A stretch of DNA of 64,000 nt from Nitrobacter sp047149785 (GTDB taxonomy: Bacteria; Pseudomonadota; Alphaproteobacteria; Rhizobiales; Xanthobacteraceae), in assembly GCF_047149785.1 (NCBI RefSeq), contig NZ_BAAGBE010000001.1, forward strand, positions 1,054,001-1,118,000, read 5' to 3'. Position numbers and translations under genes: made by a program. A model generated the notes under the pieces. It did not search any database. It saw nothing but the letters and a program-made list of their open reading frames with translations, and had not been told where the DNA came from. This document shows, piece by piece, positions 35,786 to 44,396 of this stretch. The stretch's first letter is position 1. Each line of letters opens with the position of its first letter.

Positions 35786-36739
35786 ATGACTGCGGCATTT
35801 ACTTTCCCGGGGCAGGGTTCACAGACGGTCGGTATGGGCAAGGCCCTTGCGGAAGCTTTTCCGGCCGCAAAAGCCGCTTTTGACGAGGTGGATTCAGCCC
35901 TGGGCGAAAAACTGACCGCCGTCATCTGGGATGGGCCTGCCGAGACCCTGCAACTGACCGAGAACGCCCAGCCGGCCTTGATGGCGGTCTCCATCGCCGC
36001 GCTCCGCGTGCTCGAGGCCGAAGCAGGATTTTCCGTGGCGCGCGATGCCGCCTTCGTGGCCGGACATTCTCTTGGGGAATATTCCGCGCTGGCGGCCGCG
36101 GGAAGTCTGAGCATCGCCGACACGGCGCGGCTGCTTCGGATACGCGGCCTCGCCATGCAGAAGGCGGTTCCGGTCGGCGTCGGTGCGATGGCCGCGCTGC
36201 TCGGTCTTGATTACGAGGCCGCCGTGGCGGTTGCCGACGAAGCCGCGCAAGGTGAGGTCTGCCAGGCCGCGAACGACAACGGCGGCGGGCAGGTTGTCGT
36301 GTCGGGCGACAAGGCGGCGGTTGATCGCGCGGTCGAGATCGCGAAGACCAGGGGAGCCAGGCGCGCCATGCTGCTGCCTGTATCGGCGCCGTTTCACTGC
36401 AAGCTGATGCAGCCGGCGGCCGATGCCATGGCGAAGGCGCTGGCTGACGTGACGATCGATGCGCCCGCCGTGCCGGTCGTATCGAACGTGCTGGCCGCGC
36501 CGATCACGGACCCGGATGAGATTCGCCGCCGCCTTGTCGAGCAGGTCACGGGGACCGTGCGCTGGCGCGAATCGGTGGCCTATATGGCGAGACAGGGCGT
36601 GACGCGCTTTTTCGAGATCGGAGCCGGCAAGGTCCTGAGCGGGCTCGTCAAGCGCATCGCTGACGGGGCTGTCGGCGTGGCCGTCGGCGGGCCGAGCGAT
36701 ATCTCTCCGGCAAGGGAAGCGCTCGACGCCGCGCGCTGA
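35786..36739 (+). CDS. fabD: malonyl-CoA:ACP transacylase
   Basis: Moves malonyl groups from CoA to acyl carrier protein, supplying extender units for fatty-acid synthesis. The 317 residues show FTFPGQGSQTVGMG, the active-site GHSLG with nucleophile Ser95, the conserved His in LPVSAPFHCKLM, and the terminal EIGAGKVLSGLVKRI. This copy is complete. A diverged 184-codon fragment of a second fabD lies at 37706-38257. Confidence 0.97.
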   Translation: MTAAFTFPGQGSQTVGMGKALAEAFPAAKAAFDEVDSALGEKLTAVIWDGPAETLQLTENAQPALMAVSIAALRVLEAEAGFSVARDAAFVAGHSLGEYSALAAAGSLSIADTARLLRIRGLAMQKAVPVGVGAMAALLGLDYEAAVAVADEAAQGEVCQAANDNGGGQVVVSGDKAAVDRAVEIAKTRGARRAMLLPVSAPFHCKLMQPAADAMAKALADVTIDAPAVPVVSNVLAAPITDPDEIRRRLVEQVTGTVRWRESVAYMARQGVTRFFEIGAGKVLSGLVKRIADGAVGVAVGGPSDISPAREALDAAR

Positions 36740-36789
36740 CATAAAGAGGTTCAGACGCCGCAGGACTGGCCACGGTCATTTGGCGGGAT

Positions 36790-37053
36790 TCATTCGGGAG
36801 GCTTCAGCGTGCTGTTGATCCAGCCGCTCGACGGCGTTTGGTTCGGGTCGATTTCTGCCTCGCAGTGCAGGCATCGGTGGATCGGTCTCGCGGCATTCGC
36901 GGATTTGTCCAGCGCCATGGTCAAACCGCATCGCGGACAGATGTTCTCCCGTTCCTCATTCATGAGCAATAGCCTTACGCGAACGCTATACATGGCGAGT
37001 GCGCAGACAATCAGGATGCAGCCAATCAGGCCAAAGTCTTCAAGGGTACACAT
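36790..37053 (-). CDS. membrane-anchored zinc-ribbon small protein
   Basis: An 87-residue protein: an N-terminal membrane helix (about residues 8-30), then a zinc ribbon Cys39-Pro-Arg-Cys42 ... Cys61-Leu-His-Cys64. AAAGG precedes ATG 37053; GTG 37062 is an alternative. It lies on the opposite strand between fabD and fabG, genes that are normally adjacent and co-directional, so it interrupts the cluster. Function unknown. Confidence 0.6.
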   Translation of the reverse strand: MCTLEDFGLIGCILIVCALAMYSVRVRLLLMNEERENICPRCGLTMALDKSANAARPIHRCLHCEAEIDPNQTPSSGWINSTLKPPE

Positions 37054-37290
37054 CGCGGCCACCTTTCCATGCGCGCGATGGAAGCAGAACGGATGTGGTT
37101 AAGGGTGGTAGGAGCTTGCGGCTTGAATTGACGATGAATCTGCATCAAGCCAACGCCGGTGAAACCTGCTCGTTTCCTGCGGAATGGCCTGAAGATCGGC
37201 GGGGTCATTGACGAGCGGTATTTCCTTGCGGCAAACGGGGCACGATTTACGATTTTCGTTTTAACCGGGAATGTTCCAAATGGAGGCGAC

Positions 37291-37707
37291 ATGTTCGATT
37301 TGACCGGCAGGACCGCGCTCGTGACGGGCGCGACCGGCGGCATCGGAGGCGCCATTGCCAAGGCGTTGCATGCGCAGGGCGCGACGGTCGCGATTTCCGG
37401 CACCCGGCGCGAGGTGCTCGAGACGCTGGCGGGCACGCTTGGTGAACGCGCCTACGTGCTGCCCTGCAATCTGTCGAATACGGCGGAAGTCGAGGCGCTG
37501 GTGCCCGAGGCCGAGAAGGCGATGGGGCAGGTCGATATCCTCGTCGCCAATGCCGGCATCACCCGGGACAACCTGTTCGTGCAACTGCGCGACGAGGATT
37601 GGGACGATGTCATCCGGGTCAATCTGACCGCGACGTTCCGTCTGGCGCGCGCCGCGACCAAACTGATGATGCGCAAGCGCTTCGGCCGCATCATCGCGAT
37701 CACNAGC
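37291..37707 (+). pseudogene. fabG: 3-oxoacyl-ACP reductase, truncated at the ambiguous base
   Basis: The first 139 codons are clean FabG: TGGAGG before the ATG, the NADPH-binding TGATGGIGG, the NAG motif in ILVANAGITRDNL, and RFGRIIAITS up to the active-site serine. At N 37704 (codon ACN, still Thr) the similarity ends. The catalytic Tyr-x-x-x-Lys half is missing and the following bases are fabD. FabG is essential in fatty-acid elongation, so a full copy should exist elsewhere or be hidden by an assembly error. Confidence 0.85.
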
Positions 37708-38257
37708 CGCCTTCGTGGCCGGACACTCGCTCGGGGAATACTCGGCGCTTGCGGCTGCGGGAAGTCTGAGCATCGCCGACACGGCGCGGCTGCTGCGGAC
37801 GCGCGGTCTTGCCATGCAGAAGGCGGTTCCGGTCGGCGTCGGCGCGATGGCGGCGTTGCTGGGTCTCGATTACGCCGCTGCCGTGGCGGTTGCCGAGGAA
37901 GCCGCGCAGGGGCAGGTCTGTCAGGCCGCGAACGATAACGGTGGCGGCCAGGTCGTCGTGTCGGGCGACAAGGCGGCGGTCGACCGCGCACTCGAGATCG
38001 CCAGGAGCAAAGGCGCCAGGCGCGCGATGCTGCTGCCGGTATCTGCGCCATTTCACTGCAAGCTGATGCAGCCGGCCGCGGATGTCATGGCGGAGGCGCT
38101 CGCCAAGGTCACGGTCAGCAGGCCGGTGGTGCCGGTGGTTGCGAATGTCACCGCCGGTCCGGTCAGCGATCCCGACACGATCCGGAAACTTCTGGTGGAA
38201 CAGGTCACCGGCACGGTGCGCTGGCGCGAAAGCGTGGCCTATATGGCCGCTCACGGC
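37706..38257 (+). pseudogene. fabD: second fabD fragment (both ends missing)
   Basis: 184 codons, from AAFVAGHSLGEYSAL to ESVAYMAAHG, align with residues 88-271 of the intact FabD at 35786. I count roughly 26 amino-acid differences, concentrated in the last third. The active serine and histidine are present. It lacks the N-terminal 87 residues and the C-terminal 45 or so. It begins at the N and ends five bases before the acpP start, so it is not a working gene as shown. Confidence 0.85.
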
Positions 38258-38261
38258 GATA

Positions 38262-38501
38262 ATGAGCGAGATTGGCGAGCGGGTTAAGAAGATCGTGGTC
38301 GAGCACCTTGGCGTAGAGCCCGAGAAAGTCGTCGATAATGCCAGCTTCATTGACGATCTCGGCGCCGACAGTCTCGATACCGTCGAACTCGTGATGGCCT
38401 TCGAGGAAGAGTTCGGCTGCGAAATTCCCGACGACGCGGCGGAAACCATTCTCACCGTTGGCGATGCCACCAAGTTTCTCGAGAAGAACGCGAAAAGCTG
38501 A
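38262..38501 (+). CDS. acpP: acyl carrier protein
   Basis: The 79-residue carrier of growing acyl chains; 4'-phosphopantetheine attaches to Ser37 in GADSLDTVELVMAFEEEF. The protein is complete and acidic. Its upstream region is abnormal: the fabD fragment runs to within five bases and no Shine-Dalgarno sequence is visible. A terminator-like hairpin follows before fabF. Confidence 0.97.
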   Translation: MSEIGERVKKIVVEHLGVEPEKVVDNASFIDDLGADSLDTVELVMAFEEEFGCEIPDDAAETILTVGDATKFLEKNAKS

Positions 38502-38530
38502 CATTCTCGCGCGGTCATGCGGTCATGATG

Positions 38531-38571
38531 AAGCCGGGCGGACCGTGATCGAACGGTCCACCGGCTTTTCC
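38531..38571 (+). terminator. hairpin between acpP and fabF
   Basis: AAGCCGG plus GGACCGT pair with ACGGTCC plus CCGGCTT (two 7-bp helices separated by a small bulge), followed by TTTTCC. It would let acpP be expressed more than fabF. Confidence 0.85.
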
Positions 38572-38603
38572 TTATGACCGGCAAGGAGGCTGGAGTTTTT
38601 TCC

Positions 38604-39869
38604 ATGAGGCGCGTCGTCGTCACGGGTATTGGCATGGTGTCGCCGCTTGGCTGCGGCGTGGAGCCGACCTGGAAACGCATCCTCAACGGCGAGAGCGGCG
38701 CGAAGGGAATCGAGACATTTGACGTCGCCGATCTACCGTGCCGAATCGCCTGCATCGTTCCGCGCGGCGACGGGACCGATGGAACCTTCAACCCAGACCA
38801 GTGGATGGAGCCGAAAGACCAGCGCAAGGTCGACGATTTCATCATCTTCGCAATGTGTGCAGCCAGGCAGGCGCTCGACGATGCGGACTGGCATCCTGCG
38901 ACCGAGGAGGATCGTTGCGCGACCGGCACCCTGATCGGTTCTGGCATCGGCGGCCTCTCGGGAATCGCCGACACCGCGGTTCTTATGAAGGAGCGGGGAG
39001 CGCGCAAGGTGTCGCCGTTCTTCATCCCGGGACGGCTGATCAATCTCGCCTCGGGCTATGTGTCGATCGAGCACGGACTGAAGGGACCGAACCACGCGGT
39101 GGTGACGGCCTGTTCGACCGGCGCCCATGCGATCGGCGATGCCAGCCGCCTGATCGCGCTGGGCGATGCCGATGTGATGGTGGCGGGCGGCGCGGAGTCG
39201 CCGATCTGCCGCATCGGCATGGCGGGCTTCTGCGCGGCCCGCGCGCTGTCCACCGGTTTCAACGACACGCCGCAGAAAGCCTCGCGTCCCTACGACAAGA
39301 ATCGCGACGGTTTCGTGATGGGAGAGGGCGCGGGGATCGTTGTCCTCGAGGAGTACGAGCACGCAAAGCGTCGCGGCGCGAGAATCCATGCCGAGGTGAC
39401 GGGTTACGGCCTGTCGGGGGATGCCTATCACATCACCTCGCCCTCGCCGGACGGCGACGGCGCGTATCGCAGCATGAGCGCTGCGATGAAGCGCGCAGGA
39501 ATCTCCGCGTCGGATATCGACTATATCAATGCCCATGGCACGTCGACGCAGGTCGGCGACGAAATCGAGCTGGGCGCAGTCGAGCGCTTGCTTGGCGATG
39601 CCGCATCAAAAATATCGATGTCATCGACCAAATCGTCGATCGGCCATCTGCTGGGCGCCGCCGGCGCGGTCGAAGCGATTTTCAGCATCCTCGCGATTCG
39701 CGACAACGTCGCGCCGCCGACGATCAATCTCGACAATCCTTCGGTGGAAAGCGCAATCGATCTGGTTCCGCACAAGGCGCGCGAGCGGAAGATCGATATC
39801 GCTCTATCGAACTCGTTCGGGTTCGGTGGCACAAACGCGTCCGTGATCGTGCGGCGCCTGGCTGATTGA
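38604..39869 (+). CDS. fabF: 3-oxoacyl-ACP synthase II
   Basis: Condensing enzyme that elongates acyl-ACP with malonyl-ACP. The 421 residues carry the Cys-His-His triad: Cys170 in VVTACSTGAHA, His in NAHGTSTQVGD, and His in KSSIGHLLGAAG. The start is ATG 38604 (MRRVVVTGIG) with GGAG upstream; an in-frame ATG at 38574 would lie before it. Confidence 0.97.
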   Translation: MRRVVVTGIGMVSPLGCGVEPTWKRILNGESGAKGIETFDVADLPCRIACIVPRGDGTDGTFNPDQWMEPKDQRKVDDFIIFAMCAARQALDDADWHPATEEDRCATGTLIGSGIGGLSGIADTAVLMKERGARKVSPFFIPGRLINLASGYVSIEHGLKGPNHAVVTACSTGAHAIGDASRLIALGDADVMVAGGAESPICRIGMAGFCAARALSTGFNDTPQKASRPYDKNRDGFVMGEGAGIVVLEEYEHAKRRGARIHAEVTGYGLSGDAYHITSPSPDGDGAYRSMSAAMKRAGISASDIDYINAHGTSTQVGDEIELGAVERLLGDAASKISMSSTKSSIGHLLGAAGAVEAIFSILAIRDNVAPPTINLDNPSVESAIDLVPHKARERKIDIALSNSFGFGGTNASVIVRRLAD

Positions 39870-39993
39870 CGCGTGAGGGAGAGCAAATCCACCGTTTCGC
39901 CGCATTCGATGATAAATCCTAGTGGTCCGTTTCCAGCATTTGCATCCCGTTGCGGCAGGCCGCGATTGAACCGACAGGATTCAGGTTACATCG

Positions 39994-41283
39994 ATGACTG
40001 AGAGGCCGCCCATTTCGCCGCGTAGTCCGCGGGCCGCGCTTGAACCCGAACAGGTGCCGCCGCCGCCGAAGCGCTCCGCGCACGTCCGTAGCCCGCTGGT
40101 GATCGCCGGCAACGCGATCATCACTATCTTGCTGGTCGGGATGCTTGGTGCTGGCGGAATCTATATCTACGGCAAGCAGAAGATCGAGGCGCCTGGACCG
40201 CTGCAGGAAGACAAGATCGTCAACATTCCGGCCCGGGCCGGCATGTCCGATATCGCGGACATTCTCCAGCGAGAGGGCGTGATCGATAGCAATCGCTGGG
40301 CGTTTTTCGGAAGTGTGCTCGCGCTGAAGGCGCGCACCGAGCTCAAGCCGGGCGAATACGCATTTCAGAAGAATGCCAGTTTGCGCGATGTCATCGGCAC
40401 CATTGTCGAGGGCAAGGTGGTGCAGCATTCCGTGACGATTCCGGAAGGCTTGACCTCAGAGCAGATCGTCGCGCGGCTTTCGGAGAACCAGCTTTTGTCG
40501 GGGACCATTCGCGAGATCCCAGGCGAAGGCACGTTGCTTCCAGAGACATATAAATTCCCGCGCGGCACCAGCCGGGAGCAAGTCATACAACGCATGCAGC
40601 AGGCGCAGAAACGCGCGCTCGCAGAGATCTGGGAACGTCGCACCCCCGATGTGCCCCTCAAGACGCCGGAGCAGCTTGTCACGCTCGCATCGATCATTGA
40701 AAAGGAAACCAGCAGGGCAGATGAGCGCAGCCGGGTCGCAGCGGTGTTCGTCAATCGCCTGAAGCAGAAAATGAAGCTGCAGTCCGATCCGACGATCATC
40801 TACGGCCTGGTCGGCGGCAAGGGGACGCTCGGGCGGCCGATCCGACGCAGCGAAATCATGCAACCGTCGCCATACAACACCTACGTGATTGAAGGGTTGC
40901 CGCCCGGCCCGATCGCAAATCCAGGTCGGGCTTCGCTCGAAGCCGCCGCTAATCCGGCACGCACCCGTGACTTATTCTTCGTTGCCGATGGGACCGGGGG
41001 GCATAGCTTCACCGAGACCTACGAGCAGCACCAGAAAAATGTCGCACGGCTGCGGAGCATGGAAAAGCAGATCCAGAACGATACGGTCGCGCCGGAGGAC
41101 GATCCGCCGCCGCCGGCTGCGACGCCCGCCGTACCGGATACCGGCGCATCCGAAACCGCGCCCGCCGCAAAGCCTGCGCCTGCCGCAAAGCCCTCGCCCG
41201 CCGCAAAGCCCGCGCCGCGGAAGCACACCCGGCCGGCCCGACAGGGCTCAACAGAGCCCTCGAGGCATATTGTCCAGCAATAG
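39994..41283 (+). CDS. mltG: endolytic murein transglycosylase MltG
   Basis: Membrane-anchored enzyme that cuts nascent glycan strands and sets their length. The 429 residues comprise a cytoplasmic Pro-rich N-terminus, a membrane helix (about 36-58), a LysM-like region and the YceG domain with catalytic Glu236 in ASIIEKET and LQSDPTIIYGL. A C-terminal tail has repeated Ala-Pro-Ala-Ala-Lys-Pro units. Its place between fabF and yicC is normal for Rhizobiales. Confidence 0.95.
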   Translation: MTERPPISPRSPRAALEPEQVPPPPKRSAHVRSPLVIAGNAIITILLVGMLGAGGIYIYGKQKIEAPGPLQEDKIVNIPARAGMSDIADILQREGVIDSNRWAFFGSVLALKARTELKPGEYAFQKNASLRDVIGTIVEGKVVQHSVTIPEGLTSEQIVARLSENQLLSGTIREIPGEGTLLPETYKFPRGTSREQVIQRMQQAQKRALAEIWERRTPDVPLKTPEQLVTLASIIEKETSRADERSRVAAVFVNRLKQKMKLQSDPTIIYGLVGGKGTLGRPIRRSEIMQPSPYNTYVIEGLPPGPIANPGRASLEAAANPARTRDLFFVADGTGGHSFTETYEQHQKNVARLRSMEKQIQNDTVAPEDDPPPPAATPAVPDTGASETAPAAKPAPAAKPSPAAKPAPRKHTRPARQGSTEPSRHIVQQ

Positions 41284-41296
41284 GCGTCATATTGGG

Positions 41297-41339
41297 CGCG
41301 ACCGAAAACCGGTTTCCACTTTCCGGGATCATGCTCTAA
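41297..41339 (-). repeat. short intergenic repeat of a second type
   Basis: CGACCGAAAACCGGTTTCCA, then CTTTCCGGGATCATGCTCTA. It resembles a short repeat common in Rhizobiales intergenic regions and is unlike the core of copies A-F, although it too ends in CTCTA. Confidence 0.5.
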
Positions 41340-41396
41340 CCTAGCAAAGTCCGTTCCCGCGAATCTCATATCTGGACGCTTCGGAGAAAGCACGCG

Positions 41397-42284
41397 ATGG
41401 CGTTGTCGAGCATGACCGGCTTTGCGCGAAGCCACGGCGTCAGCGGGCCTTATGCGTTCGAATGGGAACTGAAATCGGTGAACGCCAAGGGATTCGACTT
41501 TCGGATGCGGCTTCCACCAGGCTGGGACGATATCGAAGCAACGGTACGCAGGCGGTCGGCCCAGGTGTTGTCGCGCGGCACCGTCTACGCCAATCTGACC
41601 GTGAAGCGCAGCAACGCCGCTTCCGTCATTCGTCTCAACGAGGACGTGCTGGCGTCCGTCCTGAAGGTCGCCACCGATCTGTCAGGCCGGATCGACGCGG
41701 TCGCCCCGAGCATTGATGGCTTGCTGTCGATCAAGGGTGTTCTCGAAGTCGTTGAACCGGAAACTGATAAAGTGGAGGAGCAGACCGCGAAGACCGCTGT
41801 TGCCGAGGCTTTCGAGCGGGCATTGTGCAGCCTGATCGACATGCGCGAGCGTGAGGGCGTTGCGCTCGGCCAGATCCTCTCGCAGCGCATGGATGAGATC
41901 GAACGCCTTGCGAGCAAGGCGGAGGCCGCGCCCGGTCGCCGACCGGAAGCAGTGAAGGCGCGGCTTGCGGAGCAAATATCAGCGCTTCTCGGGACATCGG
42001 ACCGCTTCGATCCGGACCGACTCAATCAGGAGGCGGTCCTGATCGCCGCGAGGGCTGATATCCGCGAGGAACTCGACCGCATTGCTTCGCATATCGCGCA
42101 GGCGCGGGAATTGATTGGCGGCGGTGGCCCGATCGGACGGCCACTTGATTTCCTCGCGCAGGAATTCAACAGGGAAGTGAACACCTGCTGTTCGAAGTCG
42201 AACGATGTCGAATTGACCAATATCGGCCTTGCGATGAAAAATGTCGTCGAGCAGTTTCGCGAACAGATCCAGAATCTGGAGTGA
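41397..42284 (+). CDS. yicC: YicC family protein (endoribonuclease-type)
   Basis: The 295 residues have the N-terminal SSMTGFARSHG and WELKSVNAKGFDFRMRLP, and the C-terminal DUF1732 block with GRPLDFLAQEFNREVNTCCS. In E. coli, YicC acts in RNA turnover. It lies three bases before gmk, the usual yicC-gmk pairing. Confidence 0.93.
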   Translation: MALSSMTGFARSHGVSGPYAFEWELKSVNAKGFDFRMRLPPGWDDIEATVRRRSAQVLSRGTVYANLTVKRSNAASVIRLNEDVLASVLKVATDLSGRIDAVAPSIDGLLSIKGVLEVVEPETDKVEEQTAKTAVAEAFERALCSLIDMREREGVALGQILSQRMDEIERLASKAEAAPGRRPEAVKARLAEQISALLGTSDRFDPDRLNQEAVLIAARADIREELDRIASHIAQARELIGGGGPIGRPLDFLAQEFNREVNTCCSKSNDVELTNIGLAMKNVVEQFREQIQNLE

Positions 42285-42287
42285 CCG

Positions 42288-42947
42288 ATGGCTGCTCACG
42301 GTCAGGGCTTCGATGGAGTCGAACGGCGCGGCCTGATGTTCGTGCTGTCGTCGCCTTCGGGCGCGGGCAAGACCACGCTGTCGCGGCTATTGATCGAGCG
42401 GGTCGGGGGCCTGACTCTTTCGGTCTCCGCCACCACGCGGCCGATGCGGCCAGGCGAAGTCGATGGCCGCGACTACAGGTTCGTCGACATGGCGGCGTTC
42501 GCGGCCATGGTCAAGCGTGACGAACTGCTGGAGTGGGCCACGGTGTTTGACAATCGTTACGGGACGCCGCGCGCTCCGGTGGAGGCGGCTCTGTCGTCGG
42601 GCCGCGACGTGCTGTTCGATATCGACTGGCAAGGCACGCAGCAATTGCGCGAGAAAGCGCGTGCCGATGTCGTCAGCGTCTTCATTCTGCCGCCGTCCGC
42701 TGCCGACCTCGAAAGACGTCTGCACACCCGCGCTCAGGATTCTGACGATATCATTCGCGGACGAATGGATCGCGCCGCGCATGAACTGAGCCATTGGGCG
42801 GAATACGACTACATCGTCATCAACCGGAACGTCGACGAAGCCTTTGCCGAGGTGCATTCGATCCTGAAGGCTGAGCGGCTCAAGCGCGAACGCCGGACGG
42901 GATTGACGGCGTTCGTGCGCGACCTGCAGAAACAACTCGAGACATAG
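42288..42947 (+). CDS. gmk: guanylate kinase
   Basis: Phosphorylates GMP to GDP. The 219 residues show the P-loop SSPSGAGKTTL (21-31), the GMP-site ATTRPMRPGEVDGRDYRFV and DIDWQGTQQLREK. The TAG stop codon is formed by the first three bases of repeat copy D. Confidence 0.97.
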   Translation: MAAHGQGFDGVERRGLMFVLSSPSGAGKTTLSRLLIERVGGLTLSVSATTRPMRPGEVDGRDYRFVDMAAFAAMVKRDELLEWATVFDNRYGTPRAPVEAALSSGRDVLFDIDWQGTQQLREKARADVVSVFILPPSAADLERRLHTRAQDSDDIIRGRMDRAAHELSHWAEYDYIVINRNVDEAFAEVHSILKAERLKRERRTGLTAFVRDLQKQLET

Positions 42948-43042
42948 AGCCTTCTGGTGGAATCAGAAGCGAGGCTCTATGATTGATTTGATTGACGCGG
43001 TTTCTTCGCGCGAACCGGATTCCACTTCGCTCGCCGGAATAG
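42945..43042 (-). repeat. interspersed palindromic element, copy D
   Basis: It begins with the hairpin end TAGAGCC (paired with GGCTCTA at 42973), then TTGACGCGGTTTCTTCGCG and CGAACCGGATTCCACTTCGC. The distal end GCCGGAATAGC has diverged from the usual GAAAACGC. The left end contributes the gmk stop codon. Confidence 0.85.
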
Positions 43043-43057
43043 CTCGGGCGCCCATCG

Positions 43058-44059
43058 CTACGTCGCCGCCCCGCGCGACGCTCGCGACAGAATTTCCATG
43101 ATGTCGCGCGATTGCGCTTCGATCTCCCGGCGCGCGCGCAACGGATCTCTGAGGTGTGGGGGCGCAAGGTCAGAATTCGGCTGCTGCCACGGTGGAGGGG
43201 AGCCGCTGTCGCTTACGGCCCGGGTCGACCCCGGGCGGCGGATGTGCATGAGGCTGCTCAGGCTCCCGAACTTGATAACCGCGGATCCGAGAATTCCGGC
43301 AAAAGCCAGCGCGCCGGCAAGACCGCCCAGCAGCATCGGTATCGAATAGGATGTGGTTTCGGATTCCGGAGCGCCGACGACGCGGACGGCAGGGCCGGGC
43401 TCGGTACGTTCGCCAAGCAATTGCGGCTGAGGAGGCGCGGCTGTTGATGCGAGCGTCGACTGGCCGTTCTGCAACTGCGGGTTTGACGTGGTCGCTGCCG
43501 CAGGCGCCGGCGGTTGCGCCGCATTGCCTGCCGGAGCTGTGTTGACCACCGGATCGGGCCAGCGGGTGGCAACAGCCGGCGCCCGAGTATCAGAGGGCTC
43601 CGCGGCTTCGGTCGAGGGAATGGCGGCGGAAGGTGAGGGGTCGGCGCTCCCCTGTTCGCCGGCTGTTGCGAGAGGCGTGTCCGATGGCGATGGGTTGGCG
43701 TTCGTTTGGTCGCGCGCTGCGTCGTCAAATTCTGCATGAGCATTGGCGACGGACGGTCGCAGAGGCGGTGCGGCAGACGTCCGTGCGGTCGGCTTAGCCG
43801 GCGCGGAAGCAGGCGATGGCGGCTTGGCCGCGGCTGTCTTCGCGGTCTTGCCGCGTTCTGCGCCGAGATACCAGCAGTGACGCTTCGTTCCCGGCTCGAT
43901 CCGATAGTACCAATGGCTTCCGCGCGGCGTTGTCGCTTTGGGTCCCGCCAGGCAGGTGTCGTCTGCGCGTGCCGGACCGTGTGCGGCGATCGCGAGCATG
44001 CTGCCGGCGAATAACGCGACGAAAAGGGTTGAGAGCGGCTTCCTCGAATGATTTGACAT
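43058..44059 (-). CDS. exported Pro/Ala-rich membrane protein
   Basis: A 333-residue protein: a signal peptide ending near ARADD (about residue 34), a compact Cys/Trp motif (CLAGPKATTPRGSHWYYRIE; RHCWYLG), a long low-complexity Pro/Ala/Ser segment, a second hydrophobic helix (about 240-265, SIPMLLGGLAGALAFAG) and a charged cytoplasmic tail. GGGG lies six bases before ATG 44059. I recall similar proteins in Bradyrhizobium-type genomes but no function. Confidence 0.65.
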   Translation of the reverse strand: MSNHSRKPLSTLFVALFAGSMLAIAAHGPARADDTCLAGPKATTPRGSHWYYRIEPGTKRHCWYLGAERGKTAKTAAAKPPSPASAPAKPTARTSAAPPLRPSVANAHAEFDDAARDQTNANPSPSDTPLATAGEQGSADPSPSAAIPSTEAAEPSDTRAPAVATRWPDPVVNTAPAGNAAQPPAPAAATTSNPQLQNGQSTLASTAAPPQPQLLGERTEPGPAVRVVGAPESETTSYSIPMLLGGLAGALAFAGILGSAVIKFGSLSSLMHIRRPGSTRAVSDSGSPPPWQQPNSDLAPPHLRDPLRARREIEAQSRDIMEILSRASRGAAT

Positions 44060-44396
44060 CAACATCCCCGGTGATGACGCGATGACGTCTTGCACCGGAT
44101 TGTCGGAAGAGACTGGGGTCGCATTGTGCCGCGAATCCGGAATGGCTGCGGTTAAATTGAGGCCGGGCGCGGGCAACGAACGCTTGTTTTTACCAGCATG
44201 GTTGTGGTGCCAGGGAGGTGGATCCTCGGCGAGCCCCGGGTTTTGAACATGACGCGGCCGACAACCCTGCCAACTGCTCCATGCGCGCCAAGGCCTCACG
44301 GCCTCGCGGCTTTGGCGCATCGATAATAGTTTCGCGCAACGGCGCGTCGAACGACACGAGCGATTGGCGTTTCAGGAGGGCCGTAACGTTTTCTCC
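44060..44396. other. gap with weak tRNA-like remnant
   Basis: No gene is seen. On the minus strand, 44205-44288 shows scattered tRNA-like pieces: GGAGCAGTTGGCAG (D-arm-like), GTTCAAAAC (T-loop-like) and a terminal CCA. No full cloverleaf forms, so at most it is a decayed tRNA. Confidence 0.25.
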
